The notes beneath the pieces were generated by a model. That model saw only the letters and a program-made list of their open reading frames with translations, ran no database searches and had not been told where the DNA came from. A DNA stretch of 64,000 bases from Ctena decussata (taxonomy: Eukaryota > Mollusca > Bivalvia > Lucinida > Lucinidae). The DNA lies in assembly GCA_963989385.1 (NCBI GenBank), contig OZ022515.1, positions 7,038,803-7,102,802 of the forward strand, read 5' to 3'. The translations under genes and the position numbers were made by a program. This document shows, piece by piece, positions 47,684 to 57,715 of the stretch. The stretch's first letter is position 1. Each line of letters opens with the position of its first letter.

Positions 47684-50600
47684 TTATAGCTGCCACCCAT
47701 CGTCTAGGGTTACAGCTATCAGCTCCTCCACTGGTATCCTTAGCAGATGCGTTTGGGTCCAGCTGAGTCCTGGTAATGATGGTTTATCTGTCGGAGCACT
47801 CCCTGACTTAAAGTGGGTGGGCTCCACCTGCCATTTGCTGAACACTGATGTGAAGGTAAGTCTGGTTACTGGGTCGCATGTAAACAAGACCCCCTCAGCT
47901 GCTTCCACTGATGGCTGTTGTTGAAAAGGGAAAGTATCCACGGAATGAACCATTTTCACTTCTTCGACTGCAAGCACGGCTATTTTGTTCAAATGGAAAT
48001 ACTTGTCATGCGACTTAGGTGTTTGTTTTACTGTTGCACCAAGACTCGCATTTCCTTGCTCCAGGATCAGGTCTGCAAGTGGATGGGCTACTTTGTCTAC
48101 TGAAACCTGTGTTAAATGCGGTTTCAGCGCTTCTTGTTGTTCCGGGCTGAAAGGTGCCCTGATCTGACAATCACTTTCATCAGACATCTCCTTAAATACA
48201 TGTAGAGTTTCTTCTTCTGAGCTGCCCCCTGGGTCCCAAGGCCATTGTGTTACATTCTTCAACTGCGACTTTTCAATGCAATCCTGGAGATCCACTGTCT
48301 TACACACTAATCTACATAACACTTGTAGCTGGAGACATGTCAGGAAAGGTTTGTGCACATTAACTTGTATTGACATCTCCTTCAATTCTGTCAACAACTC
48401 CAGGAAACTGCCAGTGTGTGATAGCCCTGAAGCTTGAATGCGGGCTATTTCTGTGTTGTTGGGATCTGTCTGCCCTTGAAGTGAGGCACTCATTTGCGGG
48501 ACAATGGTCCCTGTTAAGGATCTACAATGATTAATAGTATCTGTAAGACTTTGACATGCATCTTTGTCAACAGCTTTTTCTGGAATGGGCACTCCATAGT
48601 CTTCCCTCTCGGCTGAAAGTGAGTGCACATTTGTATCATGTAAGCGGGTATTACAAGTCAACTTACCCTGATTTTCTAAAGTGCAAGTAATTTCTAATTT
48701 ACCCTGATTTTCTTCAGTTTGGATAAAATCTGATTTACCCTGATTTTCTTGCGGGTAGATAACTGCTGTACCCTGAGATTCTTGAGGATGTATGTCTGCT
48801 TTACCCTGACTTTCTCGACAGCTGACATCTACTTTACCCTGATTTTCTCGACAGCTGACATCTCTATTACCCTGATTTTCTTGACAGTTGACATCAGCTA
48901 TACCCTGATTTTCTGATCAACTGACATCAGCTACACCCTGAATTTCTCGACAGTTGACACCAGCTACACCCTGAATTTCTCGACAACTGGCATCTGTTTT
49001 GTCCTGATTCTCTTGACAGCTGACGTCTACTTTAAACTGAATTTTTTTACCGCTGACGTCTACTTTACCCTGACTCTCTCGACAGCTGATACCTGCCTTG
49101 TCCTGATTCTTTCGACATCTAACATCTGCCTTGTCCTGAATCTCTCGACAGCTTTCACCTGCCGTGTCCTGATTCTTTCGACAGCTAACATCTGCCTTGT
49201 CCTGAATCTCTCGACAGCTGACATCTGCCTTATCCTGATTCTCTTGACAGCTGGCATCTGCCTTGTCCTGAATCTCTCGATAGCTGACATCTGCCTTGTC
49301 CTGATTTTCTTGACAGTTGACATCAGTTATACCCTGATTTTCTGAACAACTGACATCAGCTACACCCTGAATCTCTCGACAGCTGGCATCTGCCTTGTCC
49401 TGACTCTCTCGACAGCTGATACCTGCCTTGTCCTGATTCTTTTGACAGCTGACGTCTGCTTTACCCTGAATTTCTTGAAGGCGGGTGATGCTATCTGGAT
49501 TGTTCTGAATGTCTGAAGGGTCTCGGCCTGGAGGAATATATTCTCCACTCAAATCTGTGTGAGTAGCATACAGTGAGAAATTATCTCCAACCTCTCTGCA
49601 CCTATTGTCTATCCAGTCCTCATAATCTTGGGCTGAACAAAGGGATTCAACCTTTGGTGATGATGAGCCAAAACTTCTTTCGTAGATTTCATCTATCCAT
49701 GCTTCATAATCTTTTAAAGTCTCACTGGTTTCTTCCCCTTCTCCTATCTTGAACGAATGGTGCTCAGTAACAGCACAGTTTTGAGTAGCTAGGCCTTTTT
49801 CCTCTGTGAGTGGCTGAATCAGATCTAGGCCTCCGCTTGGACTAGGAAAACTAGCGCTAAGGTTGGAGTCAGAGATGATAATTGGCTCCCTTTGGGCCCT
49901 GTTAGAATTTACCTCCATAGAAATATTATCCTCTATGCTGTACAGAGACAAGGTGTTGAAAGTCCCTTCAAACCTCTGACTAATCCAATCTTCATATTCT
50001 TGACATGTGTCTAGTGCTTCGACCTCTAGAGTTGAGCTTGCAAATGTCTCAAAGTACATGCTATTTATGAAATCTTCAAAGCTTTCCACACTGTCGAGGG
50101 CTATTACCCTTTCTTCTGTTTGCTCTTCTTCGGCACTGGGTTTTGTTTTACATTCAGTATAATCCTTGCTAACCTTTTCCTGGTTCATGTCCTCTTCTTG
50201 ATTGGGAGTCACATCTAGGACTTGAGATTCTGAAGCTTCTCTTTCAAATCCTTCAAACTTCAGCTTCTTGGAAGTGATCCTTTTCTTGTTGGGGGAGACA
50301 TTTTTGGAAAGTGCCTGTGAACCATGATTCAAATGTCCAGTAGGGGTATCCACCTTTCGTTCTGATGAGTATGCTGTTTCATATTGCAGGTCCTTTGATT
50401 TTGAAATTATTTCAATTAAATGATGCAACTGAGCCTCAACATGGGTGAATGACTCTTCAAGTTTTGCTTCTGCCATTTCTATACATTTCTTACCAGCATC
50501 AGAAGTGTGTGTGGCATCATCCACAGTTGACTTTTGAGCATTCTGTGGGTCACCCCTAAATGTGACGTATCTTTTCTGCTTATGAATGGATGAAATGCAA

Positions 50601-51482
50601 GGACTGTCATGGTGAGCCATCTTCTCTCCCAGACCAGGTTCACTTTGCAAGATGTTTCCATTGTCCTGTTCTGGGCTTTTAATGACTGAAGAGCTACTAA
50701 AAGATTCATTAGCAGGCAAATGAACTGTATTTTCAGGCCAATCAGGGCCCCTGTAAGTTACATATCTTTCTTGTTTTTGATGACAGGGCTCCCTGAGTGG
50801 CGTGTATTGCTGTGAGTCTTGCCTTGGTGTGGACCATACTGGATTTTCAACAGGCTGATACCATGGGGTCTCACCAACGTTGTAGGATTTTCTGCATTCC
50901 ATGAAGCTGGACCTATCAGCCAAAATCTGTTGATTGTAAATGGAATGATTTTTACAAACTAGTTCTGAGCGCTCTTGAGCTTCCATTAGTCTTTCCATCC
51001 TGATTATCAAATCATAATACGGAAGATCTGGTGCCTGCTCATGTAGGATGGCCAGGAATTCTGCAGCTTTTCCGCTCAGAACATATGTCAAGTTTGACTT
51101 GCATTCCTGCGAAGACCAATGCTTGTCTTTGGCAAAGTTGTCAAATTTCCTGTAAAAAATCTGTCCAAGTTTCTGACTGATCAACGTACAGAGAGTTTGA
51201 CAACCAATCAAGTTGAAACGGCAGCGTAGATGTTCGTGTCTGCTGGAATGCACTCGGGGCAAACCCTTCCTGGGGATGTCCCTGTTGAAAAAGGCTTGGG
51301 GCAGACCCTACCTGAGACTGTCCCTGTTGAAATACACTCGGGGCAAAGCTTCCCTGCAGCTGCCCCTGTGGAACTTGGCAATAAGGCGGGGCAACACCTG
51401 CTTGCGCTGGTCCCTGTAAAACTTGATATCTGGTCTCAAACTTGGTGGTGTAATGCTGAGACCAGCTCAATCCTGGCTCCAC
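47684..51482 (-). pseudogene. Gag-like protein of an LTR element, no pol seen
   Basis: About 1,260 codons. The start is not visible: the sequence enters open from the element boundary at 51482. N-terminal Gln/Pro-rich repeats (SAPSLFQQGHPQEGFAPSAFQQ) precede a capsid-like block FYRKFDNFAKDKHWSSQECKSNLTYVLSGKAAEFLAIL, typical of gypsy-type Gag. One extra T in a run near 51146-51151 shifts the frame between them. The middle is acidic with repeated EYEDWI / DYEDWI units, then 11-residue repeats (48665-49475). TGA at 48917-48919 replaces a repeat Cys codon; beyond it the same frame runs to TAA at 47684. No zinc knuckle, protease or RT was found. With a polypurine tract soon after the stop, it looks like a gag-only, non-autonomous element; deletion of pol is the alternative. 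Confidence 0.6.
48665..49475 (-). repeat. 33-bp coding minisatellite, about 25 units
   Basis: Units encode the 11-residue motif xNQDKADVSCR/Q, many alternating between REIQ and QENQ starts, so a 66-bp higher-order period is visible. All units keep one reading frame apart from the TGA at 48917-48919. Most units carry one Cys. Confidence 0.9.
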
Positions 51483-51486
51483 TCCC

Positions 51487-52370
51487 AGCCAGCAAAATAT
51501 ATGGGACCCATATGGGCCCCATGTGGGTATTTATATGGGTCCTATATGGGCAAATCATATGGGACCAACATGGGTTTTGCAACCGGGCTCCATATGGGAC
51601 CCACATGGGCAAGCCCATATGGGTGGCATATGGGAACCATACGGGCCCCATCCCAGATTTGGCCCATGTCCAGCCCACTTTTGTACATCTATTACTGGTT
51701 TAACTCTGATATTTTTGTGTTACTGATTATTTCAATAGCTTCCACGAAGACGTAGAAGATGTCAAATGTGCACAAATGCACAAATGAAGTATCCCATCAT
51801 CGCTCACTGAGCGATTTGTGGGAAGTTTTTCGAGATGTTAAATCCATACTACATAGGTAAACTTATTGCAGGAAAATATTATTTCCAGTAGGTTTTGAAT
51901 TTTGATGGCACATTTGTATGAGATAAGATGTAAATGGCTAACAAAAGAGATGCAAATGGTGAAAGAAGTATTAAACTTGATTGAATTTATTTTCAGTTTT
52001 GTAATTGAATGAGTATATTGATTGTAATAAAAACATTACTAGATATTTTTCAGGTAGAATGTGGGCAAAATGTGGGTTTGCCCATATGGGACCCGTTTGG
52101 TAATGATTTGAAATAAAGGTCCATAAATAACCACTTAAACTTTCTTGTAAAGAGAAACAGTATACATGAAAAATCAAATAGCACCCTTTATATATATTTT
52201 CCTTTCACCACAACAAAATTGTATGTGTTTAGAAAATAAGATAACCAATAATGGCCCTATGTGGGTCCCACATGGGCTAAATTTCCTATATGGGACCCAC
52301 ATCGGTCCTATTTGGGCATTATGCCCAGGTTCTGCCCATATGGGACCCATTTAGCCATGCTTGCTGGGCT
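51487..52370. mobile_element. Inverted-repeat element rich in TGGGACCCA words
   Basis: The left end agccagcaaaatatatggga and right end tttagccatgcttgctgggct are inverted copies. The left 190 bp and right 130 bp are built from catatgggacccatatgggc-like palindromic words. The middle is AT-rich without coding support. It truncates the 5' side of the gag-like element on the left, and the Gmr1-like LTR starts 6 bp to its right. Open frames such as MGPIWAPYG repeats come from the motif itself. Confidence 0.7.
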
Positions 52371-52375
52371 GCGAC

Positions 52376-54641
52376 TGTTACGCAGAAGGTTTTACACACG
52401 GCCGACACGGGTGTAGAGCCTTATGCGTCGCCAGGACGGCGGAGGGTGACTTCCGGTTAAAGGGTTATCTACTAGTGTAATACACTAACAAGGAAACTCT
52501 AACAACGTTAGAATTTTTAAGTTTATATATAATGTAAATTCTATATACAACAATACAATTTACAACTGTCACAATTACAATAATATACAACACATATTAG
52601 TTCATGTCGCTGGCCCAAGTAAGGTGTTTGTTTCAAATCTGTAATCGATTTGCGTACAATACGCAAATAGATTACGGTCTGACGTCAACACCGTACTCGG
52701 CTCAGCGCCATGAACTAAAGGAAAACACAAAGAACAAAAAACGTTAGTTTGAGCTCATACAAAAAAACAAGGCCTTATGTTGGTAGACTTCAATTCGTCG
52801 TTCCCTGGATCATGTCATGGGCCAGTCCATATATCATGAGGAACACCAACTTATGTTAACACGTGCACGATTATATACTGGTCGCTCCCTGGATCGTACC
52901 AGGGACCAGTCTATATATATATTAATACACCTTAGTGGACGAACACTGTCCCACACTTGATGTGACCTTCAGATCTTATCACAGAATCTGGCAAAACTGT
53001 GCTAACCACTTCCGCCTACATTTTGTGCTTCCCGCCTCTGCTTGGGAACCATGCACAAACGGCGTTGTAACTGCCTCTACCCGGGTTGGTATTAACCTGG
53101 AGACGTTTATCGTATCTCCAGGTGAGACGTGGCTCTAAGCCCTAACAGCTGACTGCCGGACTTGATGTGCCTAAAAAATAACGAACTTAATCTTAATACA
53201 TTGTAACTACATAATAACAATACGTAAGACTTGGGCCTGTCTTGGAATTACCATACAACGCCCTCGGCGAATGCCGAGCATAACGTGCACACGCCAGCCG
53301 TGTCACTAGACACGACTCGCGCTCACGATGTAAAGCTAAAAGTGTGCTTACCACTTCCGCCAATGAAGAAACGTAGATCCTACCACGCATGTGCGTCGAA
53401 GGATCTGACGTCAAACATTGTCAAGAAGTATACTGACGTCAACAGGCATTACCATGACATACCCCACATAAAACATGAATAATCTAAACAATGACTTATT
53501 TACATTAAATCGATTGACCAAAATCTAACTCGCATATGTATGAATTCATTTCTTTAAACAAAGCGTAATACCATTTGCCATAGAATATAATAGCTGAATA
53601 AGTGTTTCTCACACATTTGGGATCATAACGTTTGATCTGACATCATGACATCAATGATGTTATACCATATGACGCCGTCTAATGAAGGCAAATCAAACGC
53701 ATGATGACCAAATGTTACCATTATAACTTATGGAAAAACCCTTAATGCGGTGCATGCTATGGCGTCAATTGACGTCACGAGTATATAAGCTAGTTCCATT
53801 ACACATCAATCTACTTCTATAGGCCACGTATACGTGAAACTAATATAAAAAGTGCTGACGTCGCAATAACATGATGCAACTGACTTCATATGAATAACAT
53901 GAATGCAACTGACGTCACATGAATAATATGAATGCAATTGACGTCACTGGACACCAGTGAAACTAACATAAAAGTGCTGACGTCGCAATAACATGAATGC
54001 AACTGACGTCACATGAATAACATGAATGCAACTGACGTCACTGGACGTCAAATAGACGCACACCATTGCAACCAACATCAGTGATATAAACTATTTCCGA
54101 AATTTACAAAACTTCCTAATATACAAATATTATGCGCAGCATGCTTACTAACAAAATCGGTCGACACATGCGCAGCCTGATCACTGCCAACAAAATCAAA
54201 TCAGTCGACACATATAATCATACCATATCAATCAGAAGTCACATTTTTCATTCTTAGCCAAACTATTCTAAATAAATATAATAAAATCTTACCCTTCTAG
54301 GTCTTAACACAGAATCTGGGCACACAACAATATAACATCTATCAAGAATTAAACAGCCACGTCTAACTTTTCATTAAAAGATAGGCGTATAAATACTATG
54401 CGTCTCACATTAAAATCATGCAACACGCTTTCCACAATCAAAAGACTCGTGCAGGTATTCACCTTAAAATCATGCAATACGCTGTCCACGAGAGGTATTC
54501 ACAAACAACCCATGCATAACGTAGCCACAATTTCCGTAAATGTTTTATTACCACAGTTACCCTAAAAACTGTAGCCTTACTGATTGCAAGGATTAAAATA
54601 ATCTCGACGACATAGTGGACGATTAGATCCATTTCGTAACA
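52376..54641 (-). repeat. LTR A (3' LTR of the complete unit), 2,266 bp
   Basis: Same length as LTR B; comparing by eye I saw two substitutions (54340 t/c, 54388 t/c). It contains eight exact tgacgtca sites, an imperfect palindrome at about 53613-53713 (catttggg...ccaaatg), and ccctgg/ccaggg hairpins near 52890. A tatataag box at 53782-53789 reads on the plus strand; a tatatatata run at 52912-52922 could serve the minus strand. Short frames 52935-53138, 53193-53414 and 53231-53482 repeat in LTR B and are not considered genes. Confidence 0.92.
53770..54040 (-). promoter_or_regulatory. Cluster of tgacgtca (CRE/ATF-type) sites in LTR A
   Basis: Exact sites at 53770, 53910, 53939, 54004 and 54033, with three more at 52680, 53406 and 53434. 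Pairs 29 bp apart recur after 94 bp, so the cluster grew by tandem duplication of an about 29-bp unit (catgaatgcaactgacgtca). In coding orientation they fall 0.6-0.9 kb into the LTR, a plausible U3 enhancer. tgacgtca is the consensus bound by CREB/ATF bZIP factors; binding here is inferred. Confidence 0.6.
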
Positions 54642-54781
54642 TAGGTTTCCCCTTAGGGAGAAAAAAACATAACAATGTTTCTTTTCTGAAATAGTACGAA
54701 ATGTGATCGACTCGTAGGCTATGTCAAAACTGGAAAACTAGCTATATACACAATGACGGTGCGATGCATAACGTGGCCAAA
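54642..54781 (-). other. 3' untranslated segment with polypurine tract
   Basis: Lies between the pol stop and LTR A. On the minus strand the bases next to the LTR read ctaaggggaaacctaTGTTACG, a short polypurine tract (aaggggaaa) at the expected place. The matching junction in the second unit has two extra bases. Confidence 0.6.
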
Positions 54782-57709
54782 CTATCTACTAAGGTAGTCC
54801 GCCCCCAAATTATCTTGGCCGCGGATAGCAACGATCCTGAATCTGTACGGCTGTAATTTCATGGCCCAACGCATGATTCGGGGATTGAGCACCTTAGCTG
54901 TCTGCATATAAGACAAAGGTTTGTGGTCAGTTTCAAGTAGGAACTCCGCCCCATACAGGTACTTACGAAATTTCTCAACACCCCAGATAATACCCAAACA
55001 TTCCTTCTCAATTACAGAGTAGTTCTTTTCCCGAGGTAACAATTTCTTGCTAGCATAAGCAATCGGCAAACGACCTTCACCTTCGAACTCCTGAAGCAAA
55101 ATAGCTCCAAGACCAACGTCTGAAGCGTCTGTTCGAAGTACAAACGGGTTACCTTCTTGAAAAACAGGTAAGCGAAGAATAGGACTAGACGTGAGCCTAC
55201 TCTTCAGGGTTTGAAATGCCCTTTCATGCTGGTCTTGCCAATCTTTGATAGAATTAGGTCTATCCCGTTTAGTTAAATCAGTCAGAGGAGAAGCTATGGA
55301 TGAGAAATTTGGGATAAAACGACGGTAAAACCCAGCTAATCCCAGAAAAGATTTAATTTGCCTTTTCGTACATGGACGAGGAGCATCTCTGATAGCCTGT
55401 ATCTTGTCCTCTTGCGGTCGTACCGTCTGTCCGACGATATTGTGACCAAGGCACTCGATACTGCCATAACCGATCATGCATTTAGATGGTTTTGCCGTCA
55501 ATTTGGCCGACCTGAGCCGATCTAACACTTGACGTAATGACGTCACATGATCCTTCCATGTTTCAGTAAATATCCACATGTCATCAACAAAGCTGTCAAC
55601 ATTTGGGAGATTGGACAATATGATTCTCATTAACCTACAAAAAGAGGCTCCCGAATTGACCAAACCGAAGGGCATAGTTTTAAACTGGAATAAACCCTTA
55701 GGCGTTTCAAATGCCGTCAAAGGTTTAGACCTTTCAGTAAGACTGACTTGCCAATAACCCTTACTCAGGTCCATCTTTGTAAAGAATTTATGTCCCGACA
55801 TTTTATTGATAACCTCCTCCATATTTGGCATAGGTTCTGCATCGAATTCCGTCACTTTGTTAAGCTTCCGGAAGTCGATACAGAATCTAACCGATCCGTC
55901 TTTCTTCGGAACTAGGACAACAGGAGATGAATACGGTGAAATCGACGGCTCGATTACCCCTAAATCTAACATATCCTGTATCTCCGTCTCCATGACGTTA
56001 CGCGTCTTATACGGGATAGAATAACCTTTCGTCCGTATGGGTTCTGACGTGAGTAGTTTGATATCGTGCTTTATTTGATCAGTTCGACCGGGTAAACTTG
56101 ATAGTACATCCGGGTACTGTTTAATCAACGCTTCAACCTCCATACGTTGTTCTGACGTTAACGTATCCGAGATACTGACGTCATTATAAGTTTCCGGCTC
56201 TTTAGCTGTCGGAAAAGCACAATCATCAAGAGAAAATTCATCACTACCATCGTCATCAATCGACTCTGTAGTCTCAGTCGACAATAAACAATGTGACGGC
56301 ACAGTACGACGTTCGACATACTGTTTCAGCATATTAGCATGATATGTACTCACGACACCATTGACGTCGATTTTATAGTCCATTCTATTCACCACCTCTA
56401 CTACTTCATATGGACCCTTCCACTGCAATAACAGTTTATTACTGTCAGTTGGCAGTAATAACAGTACTTTATCTCCCACGTTAAATTTACGCGACCTAGC
56501 GCGTTTGTCATAATAAGCCTTTTGCTTTACCTGTACTTTCCGTAAATTATCATGTGCTAACTTACACGTCTGCTCTAACCGTTCTCTCAACTCAATTACG
56601 TACTGGTACGTAGACAGAACCTGCTCATCCTGTACTTCTTCAGACCATAATTCACGTAATATTGCCATAGGGCCCTTAACGTTACGTCCGTATAACAATT
56701 CGAACGGAGAAAACCCTAATGACTCCTGCGGAACCTCCCTTATTGCAAACAGTAGTGCTGGGAGATATTTATCCCAGTCCTTTGGACGTTCTGCGCACAT
56801 CCTACGTAGCATTTGCTTCAACGTCGCGTGAAAACGCTCTACGAGACCGTTGCAGATAGGATGATACGGCGTCGTGGTTAACTGCTGGAGTGATAACAGC
56901 CTGCTTACTTCTTTCATAACTTCAGCAGTAAACTGACTTCCGCAATCTGTTAACATTTCATCAGGTATGCCAACTCTACTAAACATCTCAACTAACGCTT
57001 CGGCTACGCGTTCCGTTTCAATGCCGGGTAACGCTACCGCCTCGGGATATCTCGTCGCATAATCTATCATTGTTAAAATATAGCGGGATTTCCTGTCAGA
57101 ACGAGGTTCTATCGGTCCAACTATATCAACAGCGACTCGTTTAAATGGTGTGTCAATCTGTGGCAACTTTCCTAAAGGAACCTTAGTGACACGACCTTTT
57201 TGAATAGTCCTTTGACATATGTCACAAGATTTACAAAACCTTGCCACATCCCCACAAACTCCAGGCCAAAAGAACTCAGTTAACACTCTATCCATAGTTT
57301 TCTTTATGCCCAAATGACCTGACATCAAGGTTTCGTGTGCCAATCTTAACACCTTTTCACGAAAACCTTCAGGGATAATAAGTTGCAAAGTGACCTTGTT
57401 TCCCTTAGTAAACTGCCTATACAATAAATCTTTCTTTCGGATAAACTTAGTTTCACCCCGGTTCAATCCACGACTAATAGTCACATTCCCAGATTCCACT
57501 CTTTGCCTTATGCCATTCAATTTAGGGTCAACAATTTGGGCCTGCTTCAATGCCTCCTTATCACTAGCAATAATTTGATCAGGAACTTTAAGTTTCCTAT
57601 AGGCCTCTTCACCTTGCTTAGCTTGTGACCTAGTCACTGCCGCCATTGCAAAATGGGACATATCGGGAAGTTTTGACCCATCAATATTTCCAATAACCAG
57701 GTCATACAA
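54782..57709 (-). CDS. pol: Pol of Gmr1-like element: protease end, integrase, RT, RNase H
   Basis: 975 codons in the same frame as gag, beginning at a TTG after the in-frame stop. Residues 1-8 (YDLVIGN) are the C-terminal end of the protease. Integrase: zinc-binding His125, His132, Cys162, Cys165, then Asp195, Asp255 and Glu291 (D-D-35-E), followed by a GPY/F-type module (LLLQWKGPYEV, about residue 420). RT: KMDLSKGYW with Asp647, and FVDD at 707-710 in place of the usual YxDD. RNase H: LRTDASDVGLGAIL, EKECLGI and ETDHKPL carry the acidic residues. It ends DYLSR at 54782. Integrase ahead of RT is the Gmr1-like order, opposite to most gypsy elements. No frameshifts. Confidence 0.92.
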   Translation of the reverse strand: MYDLVIGNIDGSKLPDMSHFAMAAVTRSQAKQGEEAYRKLKVPDQIIASDKEALKQAQIVDPKLNGIRQRVESGNVTISRGLNRGETKFIRKKDLLYRQFTKGNKVTLQLIIPEGFREKVLRLAHETLMSGHLGIKKTMDRVLTEFFWPGVCGDVARFCKSCDICQRTIQKGRVTKVPLGKLPQIDTPFKRVAVDIVGPIEPRSDRKSRYILTMIDYATRYPEAVALPGIETERVAEALVEMFSRVGIPDEMLTDCGSQFTAEVMKEVSRLLSLQQLTTTPYHPICNGLVERFHATLKQMLRRMCAERPKDWDKYLPALLFAIREVPQESLGFSPFELLYGRNVKGPMAILRELWSEEVQDEQVLSTYQYVIELRERLEQTCKLAHDNLRKVQVKQKAYYDKRARSRKFNVGDKVLLLLPTDSNKLLLQWKGPYEVVEVVNRMDYKIDVNGVVSTYHANMLKQYVERRTVPSHCLLSTETTESIDDDGSDEFSLDDCAFPTAKEPETYNDVSISDTLTSEQRMEVEALIKQYPDVLSSLPGRTDQIKHDIKLLTSEPIRTKGYSIPYKTRNVMETEIQDMLDLGVIEPSISPYSSPVVLVPKKDGSVRFCIDFRKLNKVTEFDAEPMPNMEEVINKMSGHKFFTKMDLSKGYWQVSLTERSKPLTAFETPKGLFQFKTMPFGLVNSGASFCRLMRIILSNLPNVDSFVDDMWIFTETWKDHVTSLRQVLDRLRSAKLTAKPSKCMIGYGSIECLGHNIVGQTVRPQEDKIQAIRDAPRPCTKRQIKSFLGLAGFYRRFIPNFSSIASPLTDLTKRDRPNSIKDWQDQHERAFQTLKSRLTSSPILRLPVFQEGNPFVLRTDASDVGLGAILLQEFEGEGRLPIAYASKKLLPREKNYSVIEKECLGIIWGVEKFRKYLYGAEFLLETDHKPLSYMQTAKVLNPRIMRWAMKLQPYRFRIVAIRGQDNLGADYLSR

Positions 57710-57715
57710 TGTATC

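Noticed and set aside
49013..49548. Frames on both strands across the 33-bp minisatellite
   Set aside because: Repeat length is a multiple of three, so all frames stay open. Only the frame continuous with the capsid-like block is kept.
51423..51755. MGPIWAPYG-type repeat proteins on both strands
   Set aside because: Readings of palindromic catatgggacccatatg words within an inverted-repeat element.
52935..53482. Three short frames repeated identically at 60926-61473
   Set aside because: Identity only reflects the two LTR copies. There is no codon-like conservation in the old LTR at 18.6-19.7 kb beyond general similarity.
55806..57578. Plus-strand frames inside pol (55806-56024, 57390-57578)
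   Set aside because: Antisense shadows of the pol reading frame.
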